Positions 11,266 to 21,599 of a stretch of 64,000 bases of DNA are shown here, in pieces (within the stretch, counting starts at the first letter, position 1; every line of letters starts with the position of its first letter). The notes beneath the pieces are model-generated. The model made no database searches. It was not told where the DNA came from and was given only the letters and a program-made list of their open reading frames with translations. The position numbers were made by a program, and so were the translations under genes. The DNA lies in contig CAMPQE020000053.1 of NCBI GenBank assembly GCA_946902985.2, forward strand, positions 124,001-188,000. Direction: 5' to 3'. This DNA is from Meconema thalassinum. Lineage: Eukaryota > Arthropoda > Insecta > Orthoptera > Tettigoniidae.

Positions 11266-13671
11266 TGGTGTATTTTTGGAAATACACGGAAAGAAAGAAT
11301 TAGCTGTCCATTACTTTATATCAGTCCATTTATTTAAAATTCTTTCCCGCACACACCAACATTGAACCGTTACCTCCCGCTTGCCCCGTGCATTTGTTTA
11401 TTTTTTCTGTCAGTTTTTTACAGAAACGTATATTCTGCTGAACCAGCCTGACAGCGTCCCATCGCTGCCTTCCGAACTTCCATCACTTCAAACCATGAAG
11501 ACTTCCACATCAATCCGCTGGGCGTCGTGTTCTTCACCAATCTACTACTCCATGAAGACACCGCTCCAAGAAAAAATTTATTTTTGTAAAGTTGTTCCAT
11601 GTTTATGTATAACCTCTTTGTTCCTCCCCTCACTCGCCCGCTACCCCCTCTTCTCCCCTCCTCCTACTGCGCTCTCCTCCGCGCGCCCAGCGGCCCACTC
11701 TGTCACTTCATTTTCTACACTTCTCCGCGTCGTGATCAACCGCTCACTCACTCTCTTAAGTGCACTCAACTTCTTGTTGAACATGCCGTCTAGGCTAGTG
11801 CTTTTCTGCGTCTAGCAGCTCTCACTTGTACGTCGGAAGTCGACTCAGTTAGAGCTCAGATAGAGATCGCCTCCTCAACTCAAGAGGCAATCCTTTAAAT
11901 TCTACGCCTTGTTAGAATTTTAATCTCAACCGTCAAAGGGAAAATCACCTTCGCCATGAAGCAAAGCTATGTACTACTTCTGCGTTCTTCAACTAATTTT
12001 AATGGATTTTAAATAGCTACATGCTTTTAATGATCATTTTATAGGCAGTGTGAAATTACAATATTTGGGGCAATAATCATCCTTCGCGGGATTTTCTATA
12101 TTGGGCTTTTGTCTATCTAAGCCAATCTTAACAGGAAGCAGCATTTCTTATGCTCTTTAAATGAGAGATTTTCTCTCAACGTGGGATACCATTAAATAAC
12201 CCACTGTCTATAAAATAATTAGCTCGTCCCACCGCTGGAATAACTTTTGCCCTATTCTTCAGTCACGATTGCTCTGGAACCTTCCAGAATCTGCACTCTA
12301 TCTACCAGTTATACTGTCATGTATTTTCCACTCACATATGGGAATACTTTTTCAAACTAAGGAACCTTCCTTATGAACTATTAATCAATAGCTAATATTT
12401 CTCCCTTCGTTGGGATTTTCTCTGACGCATTCAACTGTAATCTACAACTTTCTCAAGCAATAGACTCTCGCCTATCTAGTGTGACTAGTTACTTTCCATC
12501 ATTGCAATAACTTTCCTTGCCATAAACTTTTTGTGCTACTACAGTGAACTTTTCATCTATTTAACAGACTATAGTGAAAACAGTGTTTGTTCAACATTTC
12601 ATCCGCGTCGCGTTCGTCGGAATATTATAAATACGGCCATGAACACTTATCCTCCATCCCATTTGATCTTCCCCAAACCTCTTACTAACAAACCATAATA
12701 ACAAAATTGTTATTTTAAGTCTTTTCCAATGAGGAGTCACTCTCAATAAGTGCCCTCCCTCTCTTGATTTATTTAAAACGAATTAATGTCTTCATAACTA
12801 CGTGTCTGGTACACGTCTTAAATTATATGGTTTCTCCCTTCTAATCAGGGAATACAATTCTTTCAGCTCATAAGTGAGTTAATTCTAGGTTTCACGAAAG
12901 GGAAACTTGCCCCATTTGTCTTGTGATCCCTACTTAAACATAGGAATTCTAGAAACTTCCTTTCGACTTTTCTCTTCAGGTTTCACAGTAAGTGACCTGC
13001 CCTATTTGTATAACCACTAAAAAGTAATTCAGCTTTAATATAAGAAGTTATAGAAACTTCTCTTTTATTCTTCCTGCTTTTGTTGTTGTTACTTCCGAAG
13101 TTGTTACTCTTTCTAAGACATTTATCTAGAATTTCTTAAAAGTACACAACTTTTACTTGATTTATTGTCTAACTTTAATCACTTCAATTGTCCTTAAATT
13201 GTTCATTTTATCTTCGCCATTTCAAAATCTTGCGAAGAATTTAAAGTATATAAAAGGTTTGAAACCAAAGGAATTGTCAATTGCCTGGCGCAAGCTTTAG
13301 ATATTTTTTCGGAGGTCTGTGACCCCATATGTTACAAAATTGAAATTATATATTTGTTACCAAACTACTACCCAACATTGTTAAATAAATTAAATATTTG
13401 TTTTTGGATTTATCATTTCTCAAACATAACGGTTAGGCAAGATCCTGTCTTTTCTAACTCTTCCTAGGTTCATGCCCTCGTTAATGAAAATAAATCTATT
13501 GATAGGGTGTTCACCACTTGTTGAATTTGAGCAAGAACTCTTAGTCATAACTTATGTCAAACTCCCTTCCTATTTCTCCATTCTTTTTCTCTGGTACGAA
13601 ACCCACTTCCTTTTTCTTTATCATCTTCCCTTGGGGGTTAGGTTATTCCCAAGCTAATAATCTACCCAAAA
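11266..13671 (+). repeat. Putative 5' LTR of BEL-2
   Basis: T/C-rich non-coding block beginning TGGTGTATTTTTGGAAATACACGGA. The same start recurs at 17515 after the BEL-2 pol remnant, and 11291-12770 matches 38712-40195. It therefore behaves as an LTR flanking the BEL-2 internal region. The right boundary is uncertain because the other copy diverges at 40195; it is placed at a possible primer-binding site. Position 11281-11300 is the uninterrupted (empty) version of the site into which the giant element inserted. ORFs such as 11381-11815 recur in both copies but resemble nothing known. Confidence 0.6.
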
Positions 13672-13673
13672 TT

Positions 13674-13691
13674 TGGTCCCAGAAACCCGGG
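13674..13691 (+). other. Possible primer-binding site of BEL-2
   Basis: The sequence TGGTCCCAGAAACCCGGG starts with the TGG expected for pairing with a tRNA CCA end and lies between the LTR-like block and gag. The matching tRNA was not identified and the LTR end is not certain. Confidence 0.3.
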
Positions 13692-13953
13692 AGAGTCCAT
13701 TTCTGTCTATTTATGGGAATCTATTCGTCATTTATTGCGCAAAGTCCATTTGACAATATTTTGCAAATCATTAATATCTTCTTTGAATTTTTCAGCTATA
13801 ACTTCGCAGTGCAAAGCTGGTGAAGGTGATAGAGGTCGTTCCTGTCTTCTTCAGCCTGTCTTACTTGCAACCTGTCTTCTGCTGCCAACCTGCAGCATTT
13901 TCCAAATCTCGCTACAGTTTCGTATGTTGTACTTCAATTTACCTATTTTCAAC

Positions 13954-15060
13954 ATGTCAACTGAAAAGGATGAAAATCTCATTGCCAGACGTTCTCTCTA
14001 CAAAGGGCAACTCACCAGATTTAGAAATTTTCTAAACAAAATAAATCCCGCCGAGTGTGATCTAGACGTCTTGACACAACGCCTTAAGTTGTATGAACGG
14101 TCCTATGATTACTATGATCAAATTCAAACCGAAATTGAATCCGCTTGCCCAGAACTTCAATCGGATCGGGACGATATTGAACCCTTGTATTTTGAAGGGA
14201 TCGCCAAGGCCCACCAACTGATCCGCAGTATATCAGAACCGGACACTAGTGTCATCAATCCGGCCCAGTTTGCATCCGCTTCAGTTCATAAGGACAAACC
14301 GAAACCGTTACTTCCTAAGATAACTCTACCTCACTTCTCAGGCCAGGAAGGTGAATGGTATTCCTTTTACGAAATTTACTGCTCCCTTATTCATGAAAAC
14401 ACAGACATTCTCGACAACCACAAGTTCTATTTCCTGCGTTCGACCTTGGAAGGCCAGGCCTTGGCCTTGGTTGAGACACTGCCTTTAAGAGCAGATAACT
14501 ACCACATCGCCTTTAATCTCCTTAAAGAGAGATATGGGAATGTACGTTTGTGTGTTGCTCGCCACATTCGCTGCTTGTTCAACTTGCCAGTCGTCAAACC
14601 TAATGACGTCACCTCTTTAAGAGACCTGTTAGACTCCATGCAATTGAATGTTAGAGCGTTATATCAACTCAAGCAGCCAGTCCAAACTTGGGACACCATC
14701 CTTATTCATCTAGCTAAATCCAGATTCGATTTTTTTGACATTAAAGGCTTGGGAAATCGAACTCACTCGAAAGGATGAGCATTCTTTCGTACACTTAATC
14801 TCGTTTCTGAACAGCTGGTGCCATGTCCTTAAAGCACTCTCATTCCAGTGCGAAAATGTCGAAACTAGTCATCAGTGTCACATTCTTGAGAAAAAACTTG
14901 TCTCTTCAAATGGTTATCAGCACCCATCTGTCGAGAACAAGCAAACCCGTTCTGCCTCTTTAAACCATCCAAGAGAACATATAAGTCCGCTCAACAAATC
15001 TTTAAAATGCACGCACTGTAAAAAGTTTCACACTTTGTACTGTGCAAATCCTTTAAAGAA
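13954..15060 (+). pseudogene. BEL-2 gag (DUF1759-like) pseudogene
   Basis: The start is placed at the ATG at 13954 (MSTEKDENLIARRSLYKGQL), which begins the region that resembles BEL gag; upstream residues of the longer open frame look like leader. The gag/DUF1759-like features are KPLLPKITLPHFSGQEGEW, a FYEIYCSLIHEN block, FYFLRSTLEGQALALVETL and LLKERYGN. The frame is lost near 14745-14778 and continues in another frame (WEIELTRKDEHSF, then CTHCKKFHTLYC, the first zinc knuckle). Gag would form the particle. Frameshifted, hence nonfunctional. Confidence 0.88.
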
Positions 15061-15925
15061 TTGTATGTTGAAGACAGAAGGAAGTTTGTCTTCAATATTA
15101 AACATTGCTTCAACTGCTTTTCACCTAAGCATTCTTCTTCTAATTGTACGTCTTCCAAACTCTGTTTTCATTGCAAAAGACCGCATCATTCTTTATTGCA
15201 CTTTCATGATCAATCGAGGTCACTAGTACCTGCTTCTTCAAACTACATGCAGAGCAGCTCCGAACAAGCTAATGCTTCTTCCTGCATTTCTAACGCCGAA
15301 ACTTCTCACAGTGCGCAAGTCCTTTTGTCCACTGTACAATTTGTAATCCCAGATATATTTGGAAATTGGTTTCGAACCCGTGGTTTTCTCGATTCTGCTT
15401 CAACTCATAACTTTGTTTCGCAATCGTTAATTAAAAAACTAGGTCTTTCTTCATCACCTACTTCCATCAATGTATCCGGCATTGACAATTTGAAAACTCA
15501 AGCCTTGCAGTCTTCAAAATTGAAAATCAGAGACATTTGTGAAAGAAACACCAATCTTAACTTAAACTGTCTCATTCTTACCAGTATTGGCAAGGACACT
15601 CCTAGCAGCTCTATTAATACTTCCGGTTTAAAGATTCCTTCGCATTTAAGGTTAGCTGATCCTCAGTTTAATGCTCAAGGCCCCATTGATATACTTTTCA
15701 GTGCCAATATTTTCTGGAATTGCCTTCGTAAACAAACCCGTAGGCTATCTTCAAACGTGGTCGCCAGAGACACAGATTTTGGTTGGGTTGTCACTGGTCA
15801 AATACAACATCCCAGTCTTCAAACCAAATCGCGATGTCATTTTGTGAACGCTGATATAAATCCCTTTTCTGAAAAAGAGAACGCTCATGTTTTCGATCTC
15901 AATACTTTTGAAAAACACTTGCCGA
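15061..15925 (+). pseudogene. BEL-2 zinc knuckle and protease region
   Basis: The open frame from 15061 carries the knuckles CFNCFSPKHSSSNC and CFHCKRPHHSLLH, then a retropepsin-like block GFLDSASTHNFVSQSL in which the catalytic aspartate is retained, and the protease-RT linker DILFSANIFWN and DTDFGWVVTGQ. These are standard BEL features in the normal order. The RT catalytic domain that should follow is absent. Confidence 0.85.
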
Positions 15926-17380
15926 AACGATGTCTAATTGTAAACAACTACGTCACCTGTGTAAGTTGTTTAAGTGGTTCTGCCTTATTTCTGCACAAAA
16001 TGGCAATTCAAGTTCGCCTCGCTTTAGGTCACTTGGTTTACTTTCTCATGTCATTTTTATTGCAGGTAATTGTTTAAACTTTCTATCGAAAACTATCTTC
16101 CCCTTGTTTAAAACCGTGGCTATCGGTCACCATCATTTCGCTGTAAGCTATGTTTCACTTCTTTCGCTATTTATTAGGAAGGCTATGGCCGCCTCCTTCC
16201 CTCATCCTCACACTCGGAAGCCGCTTTTGAAACCACTTAATAATCTGAGTTATCTAGCATCTAGAATAACTATTCTTACGCATAAATTCCTTCTCAATGT
16301 CTCAGCTTCTCTTCTTTGTTCAGAAGAATTAAGCTTTTTTCTGTTGAAAATTGTCGGATTCCGTGATCCTCAAAGTTATGCGAAATTGATTTCTTACTTT
16401 ATTTCAAATGTCTTTAAATTGGTTTTTCACGTCGAAGCTACGGATGACTGCATGACGTGTTACTTGAATATCCACTTTAAGTCACAGCTGATTGCACTAG
16501 TTTTGTTTGTTTATTTTGAACTGCTTGTTTGTCAACCTCGTTTGTTTACAAGCTTCGGTAAGGCCAAGCTGCCGTTTATTTCCTCTGTGCTTGACAAAGG
16601 TCAGAGCAAGTTTTCCTTATCTCAACTTTGGCTGTCTACCAACCATTGTCTTGCGAGTTGCTCCCGTAATTTCAGAAGCTGCTCACCTCCTTCCCAAAAT
16701 AAATTTGTTCTGGTCAAGGACTCGTTCAGATATTTATATTCGTTATCTCGCTGTACTATGTGGATCAAGGTCGTTCTTACCTATTTCTCTCACTTGTTCA
16801 CACACGTATCCTATAGCTGTTTCGATCCTTGTTTCATAACATCGTTTCATATTTTTTATGCGATCATGTATTGCACCTTGCTTACATATTTTGCATTTTT
16901 ATTGTTCATTGATGAACAAACTTGTTTTCTCTCGTCGTTACACTCGATGTGTTTTTGCATTTATGCTTGTTACGTCACGTTTCTTGTTGACATAAGTATT
17001 TTTCTGATTAATCTTTTTGATACTTATTATAACTTAAGGTCATTGTTTATGGCAACCAGATTGTTGTTACCTATGGCGTTCTTGCTTTCAACTCGCATAG
17101 TTCCTTCGTTTATTTGGTATATTCTTATCCTTAATCGATGTACTTGTTTCTATACGCTTCGTTTAAACTTGTTAACTCTCCTTTCGCATCTTGTCGCGAT
17201 CATTATTAGAGCTTTATTTCTCGCAGATTCTAGCTACTTTGTGACTGACAGCGTTGTTAATTCGCGCCCGTCGCCCTCGCATTCTAATAACCCTGATAAC
17301 TTGCTTCCACTTACACCTAGTCAGTTCCTCATTGGTGCCTTCCCAATTTCCCTTTCTCCCTATAGCATAGATCTTTGGCG
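15926..17380 (+). pseudogene. BEL-2 collapsed pol remnant
   Basis: A 541-codon open frame spans 15930-17555, but only its ends look like pol. Near 16010-16060 the RFRSLGLLSHVIFIAG stretch resembles the post-RT DPLGLLSPVIF motif, and near 17255-17345 NSRPSPSHSNNPDNLLPLT plus QFLIGA matches the end of BEL integrase. The RT palm with YVDD, the RNase H and the integrase core are missing. The middle (16080-17240) is T-rich, so its hydrophobic translation is probably a composition effect rather than an envelope gene. I infer large internal deletions or replacement. Confidence 0.65.
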
Positions 17381-17514
17381 AAATGACCGATTGTTACCCA
17401 GGAGGGAAGGGAAGAGTCAGAGAAAGAATCATCTTTACTACCCAAATGTTTATTATAAGACCTCTTTCATATTGTGTTCTTGTTCTTTGCTGGTGTTTGC
17501 TGTTGTCCTCCAAC

Positions 17515-17540
17515 ATGGTGTATTTTTGGAAATACACGGA
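17515..17540 (+). repeat. First 26 bp of BEL-2 downstream LTR, split by giant element
   Basis: TGGTGTATTTTTGG...CACGGA, the same as the start at 11266. The last six bases, CACGGA (17535-17540), are the left target-site duplication of the giant inverted-repeat element. The LTR continues at 38712. Confidence 0.8.
17535..17540 (+). other. Left target-site duplication CACGGA
   Basis: Six bases repeated at 38712-38717. The paralogous empty LTR at 11285-11290 has this hexamer once, followed directly by 'aagaaagaat', the same bases that follow the right copy. Confidence 0.9.
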
Positions 17541-17764
17541 AGTAGTGGTTTTTGAGGGGTTCTACACCCACCTCCACCTCCCCACCTCACAAGATGGCGG
17601 TGGCGCGATATCTCTCGAACGCATGGTCGGATTTTGACGAATGAGGTGTCATTGAACTCGGGCTTACACCCCCTTTCCAATGGACAACATATTTCCACCC
17701 CAAAAATAAAATCTACCCTACTAGGGGGGAAATTGTAATTTTTAGAGAATCTCTCTTTCCAATT

Positions 17765-17905
17765 GCAACATGTGAGAGTTTGAATGCCGATATGGATCTA
17801 AACGTTGTTCCACATAAAGTGCATGTGTAGGGTGAATAGCCACTATGAATTAACATGCTTGTTTTTTGTTTTTACGCATGCCCACTCATGGCTTTTATAA
17901 GAGGG
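17765..17905 (-). pseudogene. C2H2 zinc-finger remnant, outer left copy
   Basis: The minus-strand translation contains HSGYSPYTCTLCGTTF, which resembles the linker plus C-x2-C half of a C2H2 finger (family pattern H-T-G-E-K-P-Y-x-C-x2-C-x3-F). The leucine/histidine helix is degenerate, with only one clear histidine. The same fragment recurs at about 18430-18565 and in the right arm at 37735-37860 and 38375-38500. It is probably a captured host or element gene fragment. Confidence 0.5.
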
Positions 17906-17929
17906 TGGGGGAGTGGTTCCCTGTGGACG

Positions 17930-18075
17930 GGTTATTGTTGACAGGTCATTGTTGAGAAGTCATTGTTGACGGGTCCCTGTGGACTGGTCATTGTTGACGA
18001 GTCCTTGTGGACGAGTCCTTGTCCCTTTGGACTGATCCCTTTGGACGGGTCCCTTTGGCCTGGTTCCTACGGACT
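17930..18075. repeat. 14-bp minisatellite, outer left array
   Basis: Degenerate tandem units of the type 'gacgggtccctgtt' or 'gacaggtcattgtt'. Matched in inverted orientation at 38200-38345. Confidence 0.85.
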
Positions 18076-18429
18076 AGTCCATGAATTTATTTAAATTATG
18101 TCAAAGGGTCTAACTACATTTGTGTGTGTTGAATTGACGTTGTTCACCACTACTATAATGGAATAACGATATGAAAGGAAAGTGACGAAATACATGTGAA
18201 CACGTGTGAAATGACCTTATTACCGTCCTCCTTGTGAAACAAGTCACATCCTGTTTTGCTTCATACGTGAGAAAATGTGAGTTCGAACCCGTGGTCGGAT
18301 TTTGACGAATGAGGTGTCATTGAACTCGGGCTGATACCCCCTTTCCAATGAACAACATATTTCCACCCCAAAATAAAACCTACCCCTACTAGGGGGTGAA
18401 ATTGTAATTTTTTTAGAGAATCTCTCTTT

Positions 18430-18565
18430 CCAATTGCAACATGTGAGAGTTTGAATGCCGATATGGAATAAAACGTTGTTCCACACAAAAGATATGTGTT
18501 TGGTGGATAGCCACTATGAATTAACATGCTTGTTTTTGTTTTTTGTTTTTTACGCATGCCCACTC
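18430..18565 (-). pseudogene. C2H2 zinc-finger remnant, inner left copy
   Basis: A second copy of the zinc-finger-like fragment in the left arm, part of the ~665-bp direct duplication. Translated on the minus strand it reads HSGYPPNTYLLCGTTF, so the first cysteine of the C-x2-C pair is lost (YLLC). The open frame 18261-18563 continues past it without a recognisable domain. Confidence 0.45.
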
Positions 18566-18589
18566 ATAGCTTTTGTAAGAGGGCAGGCT

Positions 18590-18870
18590 TTTTAAAAGAT
18601 GGCGGCTGTAGTGTAACCTAACCTAACCCAACCCACGAGTGGTGATCAAAAAGTATTTTAAGTGACGCTTGTCGATTGGCAAACCAATAGTCAAAGAGGG
18701 ATATGTCAGGCCTTGAGGTGATAGCCCCTTTTGATTGATCCCTGTTGAAGGATCTCTGTTGATTTGTCCCTTAGGACTGGTCTCTGTTGACTAGCCCCTT
18801 TTGGACGGGCCCTTTTTAACAGGGGGTCATTTTTGATGGATCCTTTTTGACAGGTGCTTTTCGACGGGTC
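18590..18870. repeat. Left-arm segment absent from right arm, related to spacer
   Basis: It begins 'aagatggcggctgtagtgtaacctaacctaaccc' and continues into 'gatccctgttgaagg' and 'tagccccttttggacggg' units. The right arm skips this sequence at about 37725. A related version in the same orientation lies at 24320-24600 inside the central spacer. Confidence 0.7.
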
Positions 18871-18874
18871 CCTG

Positions 18875-19095
18875 TTGACGAGTCATTGTTGACGGGTCCT
18901 TGTTGATGAGTCCCTGTGGACGGGTCATTGTTGACGGGTCCCTATTGACAGGTCATTGTTGACAGGTCATTGATGACAGGTCATTGTTGACGGGTCATTG
19001 TTGATGGGTCCTTGCTGACAAGTCCCTGTTGATGGGTCCCTGTGGAAGGGTCCCTTTAGACCGGCCCCTTTGGACTGGTCCCTATGGACCGGCCC
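18875..19095. repeat. 14-bp minisatellite, inner left array
   Basis: About a dozen degenerate 14-bp units such as 'gacgggtcattgtt', 'gacaggtcattgat' and 'gatgggtccttgct'. The right-arm counterpart is 37545-37725 in reverse complement. Confidence 0.88.
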
Positions 19096-19439
19096 ATGAA
19101 ATTTATCCAAATTATGTCAAAGGGCCTAACTACATTTGTGTGTAAAGCAGTGTGTTGAACTGACGTTGTTCACCAGTCCTTACTACTAAAATTGGATAAC
19201 GATATGAAAGGAATTGATTAACTAGACATGAGTTAACTACCAACGAAACACTTTGGCGACTCTGCTTGTTATTGACCAATGAGTAGGGTTTTAGAAAAAC
19301 TGTTTGCTATTTTGGGTTATATACAAAAAAATGCTTAGACCTTTTGTGTGACTATGTTTGCTAAACAAGACATTATACCAGACACGATTAGGATTCTTAT
19401 GTAGCTCAGACAAGGAAAGAATTTCTACAGAATCTGTTG

Positions 19440-19850
19440 ACATTGAATATAGATTTAGGTATTAGGAAGTCATTTTGAAGGCCTTTGTCTGGAGCGTGGC
19501 ACTCTATGAAAGTAAAACTTAGACAATTGGTGTAGCAGAAAAGTGGAGAATTGAAGTGTTTGAAATGTGGTGTTACAGGAGAATGATGAAGATTAGATGG
19601 GTAAATAGGGTTACTAACAAAGAGGTATTAAGACGAGTGGGGGAGAAGAGATGTATCTGGCGACTGTTAATGAAGTAAAGAGATAGGTTGGTAGAACACG
19701 TACTAAGACACCCAAGAATATGTTAAACAGATAGCCTTGAATGTAGGGTGTGGTAGCTATATAGAGATGAAACGATTAGCTCGGGACAGATAGGCGCTGA
19801 GATCTGCATCAAACCAGTCAAAGGACTAAAGACTCAAACAACAACATGTA
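19440..19850 (+). pseudogene. LINE reverse transcriptase 3' end, left arm
   Basis: The plus-strand translation shows AFVWSVALYESKT, VFEMWCYRRMMKI, then WVNRVTNKEVLRR and HVLRHP. This is the C-terminal end of a non-LTR retrotransposon RT of the type with 'LYGCESWT...FEMWxWRRxLKISW'. A stop interrupts it. The fragment ends with a typical LINE tail: 'caaaccagtcaaaggactaaagactcaaacaacaac'. The same fragment is in the right arm (36785-37170, minus), so it inserted before the arms were duplicated. Upstream RT and endonuclease are missing. Confidence 0.75.
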
Positions 19851-20126
19851 AGTTCACTAAAATTATGTTGTGTAACGGTATATGTTAGTCAACGAACAGT
19901 AATGCATTACTAAAACCCATGACACGATACCTAAGAGCTTTTCTAAAATGATTTTAAAATACCTTTAACCCTATATTGAACACCCAGTTCACAAGACCCA
20001 TAACTGCAATGTTATGGTAAAACAAAACAAAATCTATATTTCAAAACAAGCAAGTGGTTTAGTCAATATATACTGGAAAAAGGTTTGTAAACACTCAAGT
20101 CCTCAAGACTAATTAAATTAGTAACC

Positions 20127-20212
20127 GTCAGGTTGACCGAGTGGTTAAGGTGTTTGACATAAAATCAAATTTTCTGTATAAGGCAGCAAGGGTTCGAATC
20201 CCTTACGTGACA
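20127..20212 (+). tRNA. tRNA-Leu(UAA)-like, left arm, degenerate
   Basis: An 86-base sequence with a leucine-type long variable arm, A box (TGACCGAGTGG) and intact B box (GGTTCGAATCC). Compared with the right-arm copy (36412-36497) it has a G-G mismatch in the acceptor stem, where ACCTGAC has become ACGTGAC, and an anticodon loop CATAAAA in which the universal U33 is replaced by A. The anticodon remains TAA. Probably a pseudo-tRNA. Confidence 0.8.
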
Positions 20213-20479
20213 TAACTATTGCCTTGACATGGCTTGGCCACACTGCATTATTATGATACTCGGTACACAAACCATAGATATAGTGTATTGTTTAAGGCCA
20301 CTCTCTTTCTGAACATAGTCAGAGACTGTTGATGGTTAACAATTGTATTAATAGTGGGACATGGGGATAGTAATTAAGAAAAACAGACAATACCCATACA
20401 ATATTTTTATTAAATTCATTTTATAATAGTTACACACTGAATTCAACTCTATCTCTTTACCATTGTTCTATCTAGATTT

Positions 20480-21169
20480 TTAAACACAACGCTTGTTGTA
20501 GATCCTTTTACAACTTTCTCCAGGTACTCTTGCTCTTAAAAACTGGGGAAGCCGCAATGGTTTTATAAACATAAAACCCTCATCCTCTTCTTTTTCATAA
20601 TTATCATCATCATCATCATCATCATTATGAATATTATCATCAAAATTATTATAGTCATTGTCACCATCATTATCATCATCATCTTCATTCTCAACATCAC
20701 TAGAACTATCCAATTCCTCTAGTTTGTTTTCCACAGGGACCTCTTGTAGAGTCTGCGTTGCTTTTGATAGTGTTAAGGGTTTTTTGAACGATGGTATTTG
20801 TCCTAACATGTCTTTTTGAGGTGATGATGAATGCTTTTTAACAAACAATGCACTATCTTGAGCAGCAATATATTTTTCTTGAACTTGCTTTTTTACCTGG
20901 GTTAGAGTATTTTGCGTATTTAAATGTGTATTAATTTGAGATTCACAATGATGTTCTTTTGAAGTAAGTACGTTGGAGTCTTTTGTTTTAATCATTCCTC
21001 GACACTTTTTGGATCGTTGTTTTGAACATCGCCAAATAACAGTTCCATTTTTATTGGTTGTTTTTACAATATACGTATATCCTTTATAGAAGACACATGG
21101 CTTGCCATGACTGGTTGTTGAGACTTCCATATCAACTAATACATATGAATTAAATTTTAGTAAAGTCAC
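20480..21169 (-). CDS. FLYWCH-type zinc-finger protein, left arm
   Basis: The 229-codon ORF encodes an N-terminal FLYWCH/WRKY-GCM1-like zinc-binding domain: FYKGYTYIV, VIWRCSKQRSKKCRGMI, KEHHC, about residues 20-75 of the longest form. The second Met (MEVSTTSHGK) is a likely alternative start. A lysine/glutamine-rich middle and a strongly acidic Asp/Asn tract (DDDDNDGDNDYNN, encoded by an ATC/GAT microsatellite) follow. FLYWCH domains bind DNA or protein and occur at the N-terminus of some MULE-type transposases; here no transposase domain follows. The copy in the right arm (26281-26931) is ~99% identical, and here the ORF is 13 codons longer because a stop is missing. Confidence 0.75.
   Translation of the reverse strand: MTLLKFNSYVLVDMEVSTTSHGKPCVFYKGYTYIVKTTNKNGTVIWRCSKQRSKKCRGMIKTKDSNVLTSKEHHCESQINTHLNTQNTLTQVKKQVQEKYIAAQDSALFVKKHSSSPQKDMLGQIPSFKKPLTLSKATQTLQEVPVENKLEELDSSSDVENEDDDDNDGDNDYNNFDDNIHNDDDDDDDNYEKEEDEGFMFIKPLRLPQFLRARVPGESCKRIYNKRCV
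20598..20690. repeat. ATC/GAT trinucleotide tract
   Basis: Interrupted (ATC)n on the plus strand encoding the Asp-rich tail of the FLYWCH ORF. The counterpart is at 26765-26852. Confidence 0.85.
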
Positions 21170-21599
21170 ATGAACAATCTTTAGATTACAAGTGATTTAC
21201 ACACACACACACACACACTTTCCTAAATGTCAAGATTTATGGATGTTGTTTTCCGCCAACAGCTGTTTACTGCGTATGACAAGGCTGGAGACTGGTAGGT
21301 GAGACGGTCTTTCACGATGTGAACACTGTAACAGGCAGTAGTCAACTGACAATATTCTTATACCCTAGTCAAGGTTAACAGGTACTTACTGCGTATGACA
21401 AGACCGTACACTCGTAGGTTAGACGGTATTTTTTGTTTGTTTGCTAAGGATCCCATATATACCCTAGACATGTTAGTTCTGAACACTTAGTATATATTGG
21501 ATTTAAATACACAGCTCATACAAGCACGTTTTGCGGATGGGAGGGGTGGGAGGCTGTCAAAAAAGGAAATGTTTTAGTTTAATGAAACGTCATGTCCTA

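Noticed and set aside
11381..11815. 144-codon ORF repeated at 38814-39248
   Set aside because: Both lie inside the two copies of the BEL-2 LTR-like block, in T/C-rich sequence. The translation has no recognisable domain, and sharing is explained by LTR duplication.
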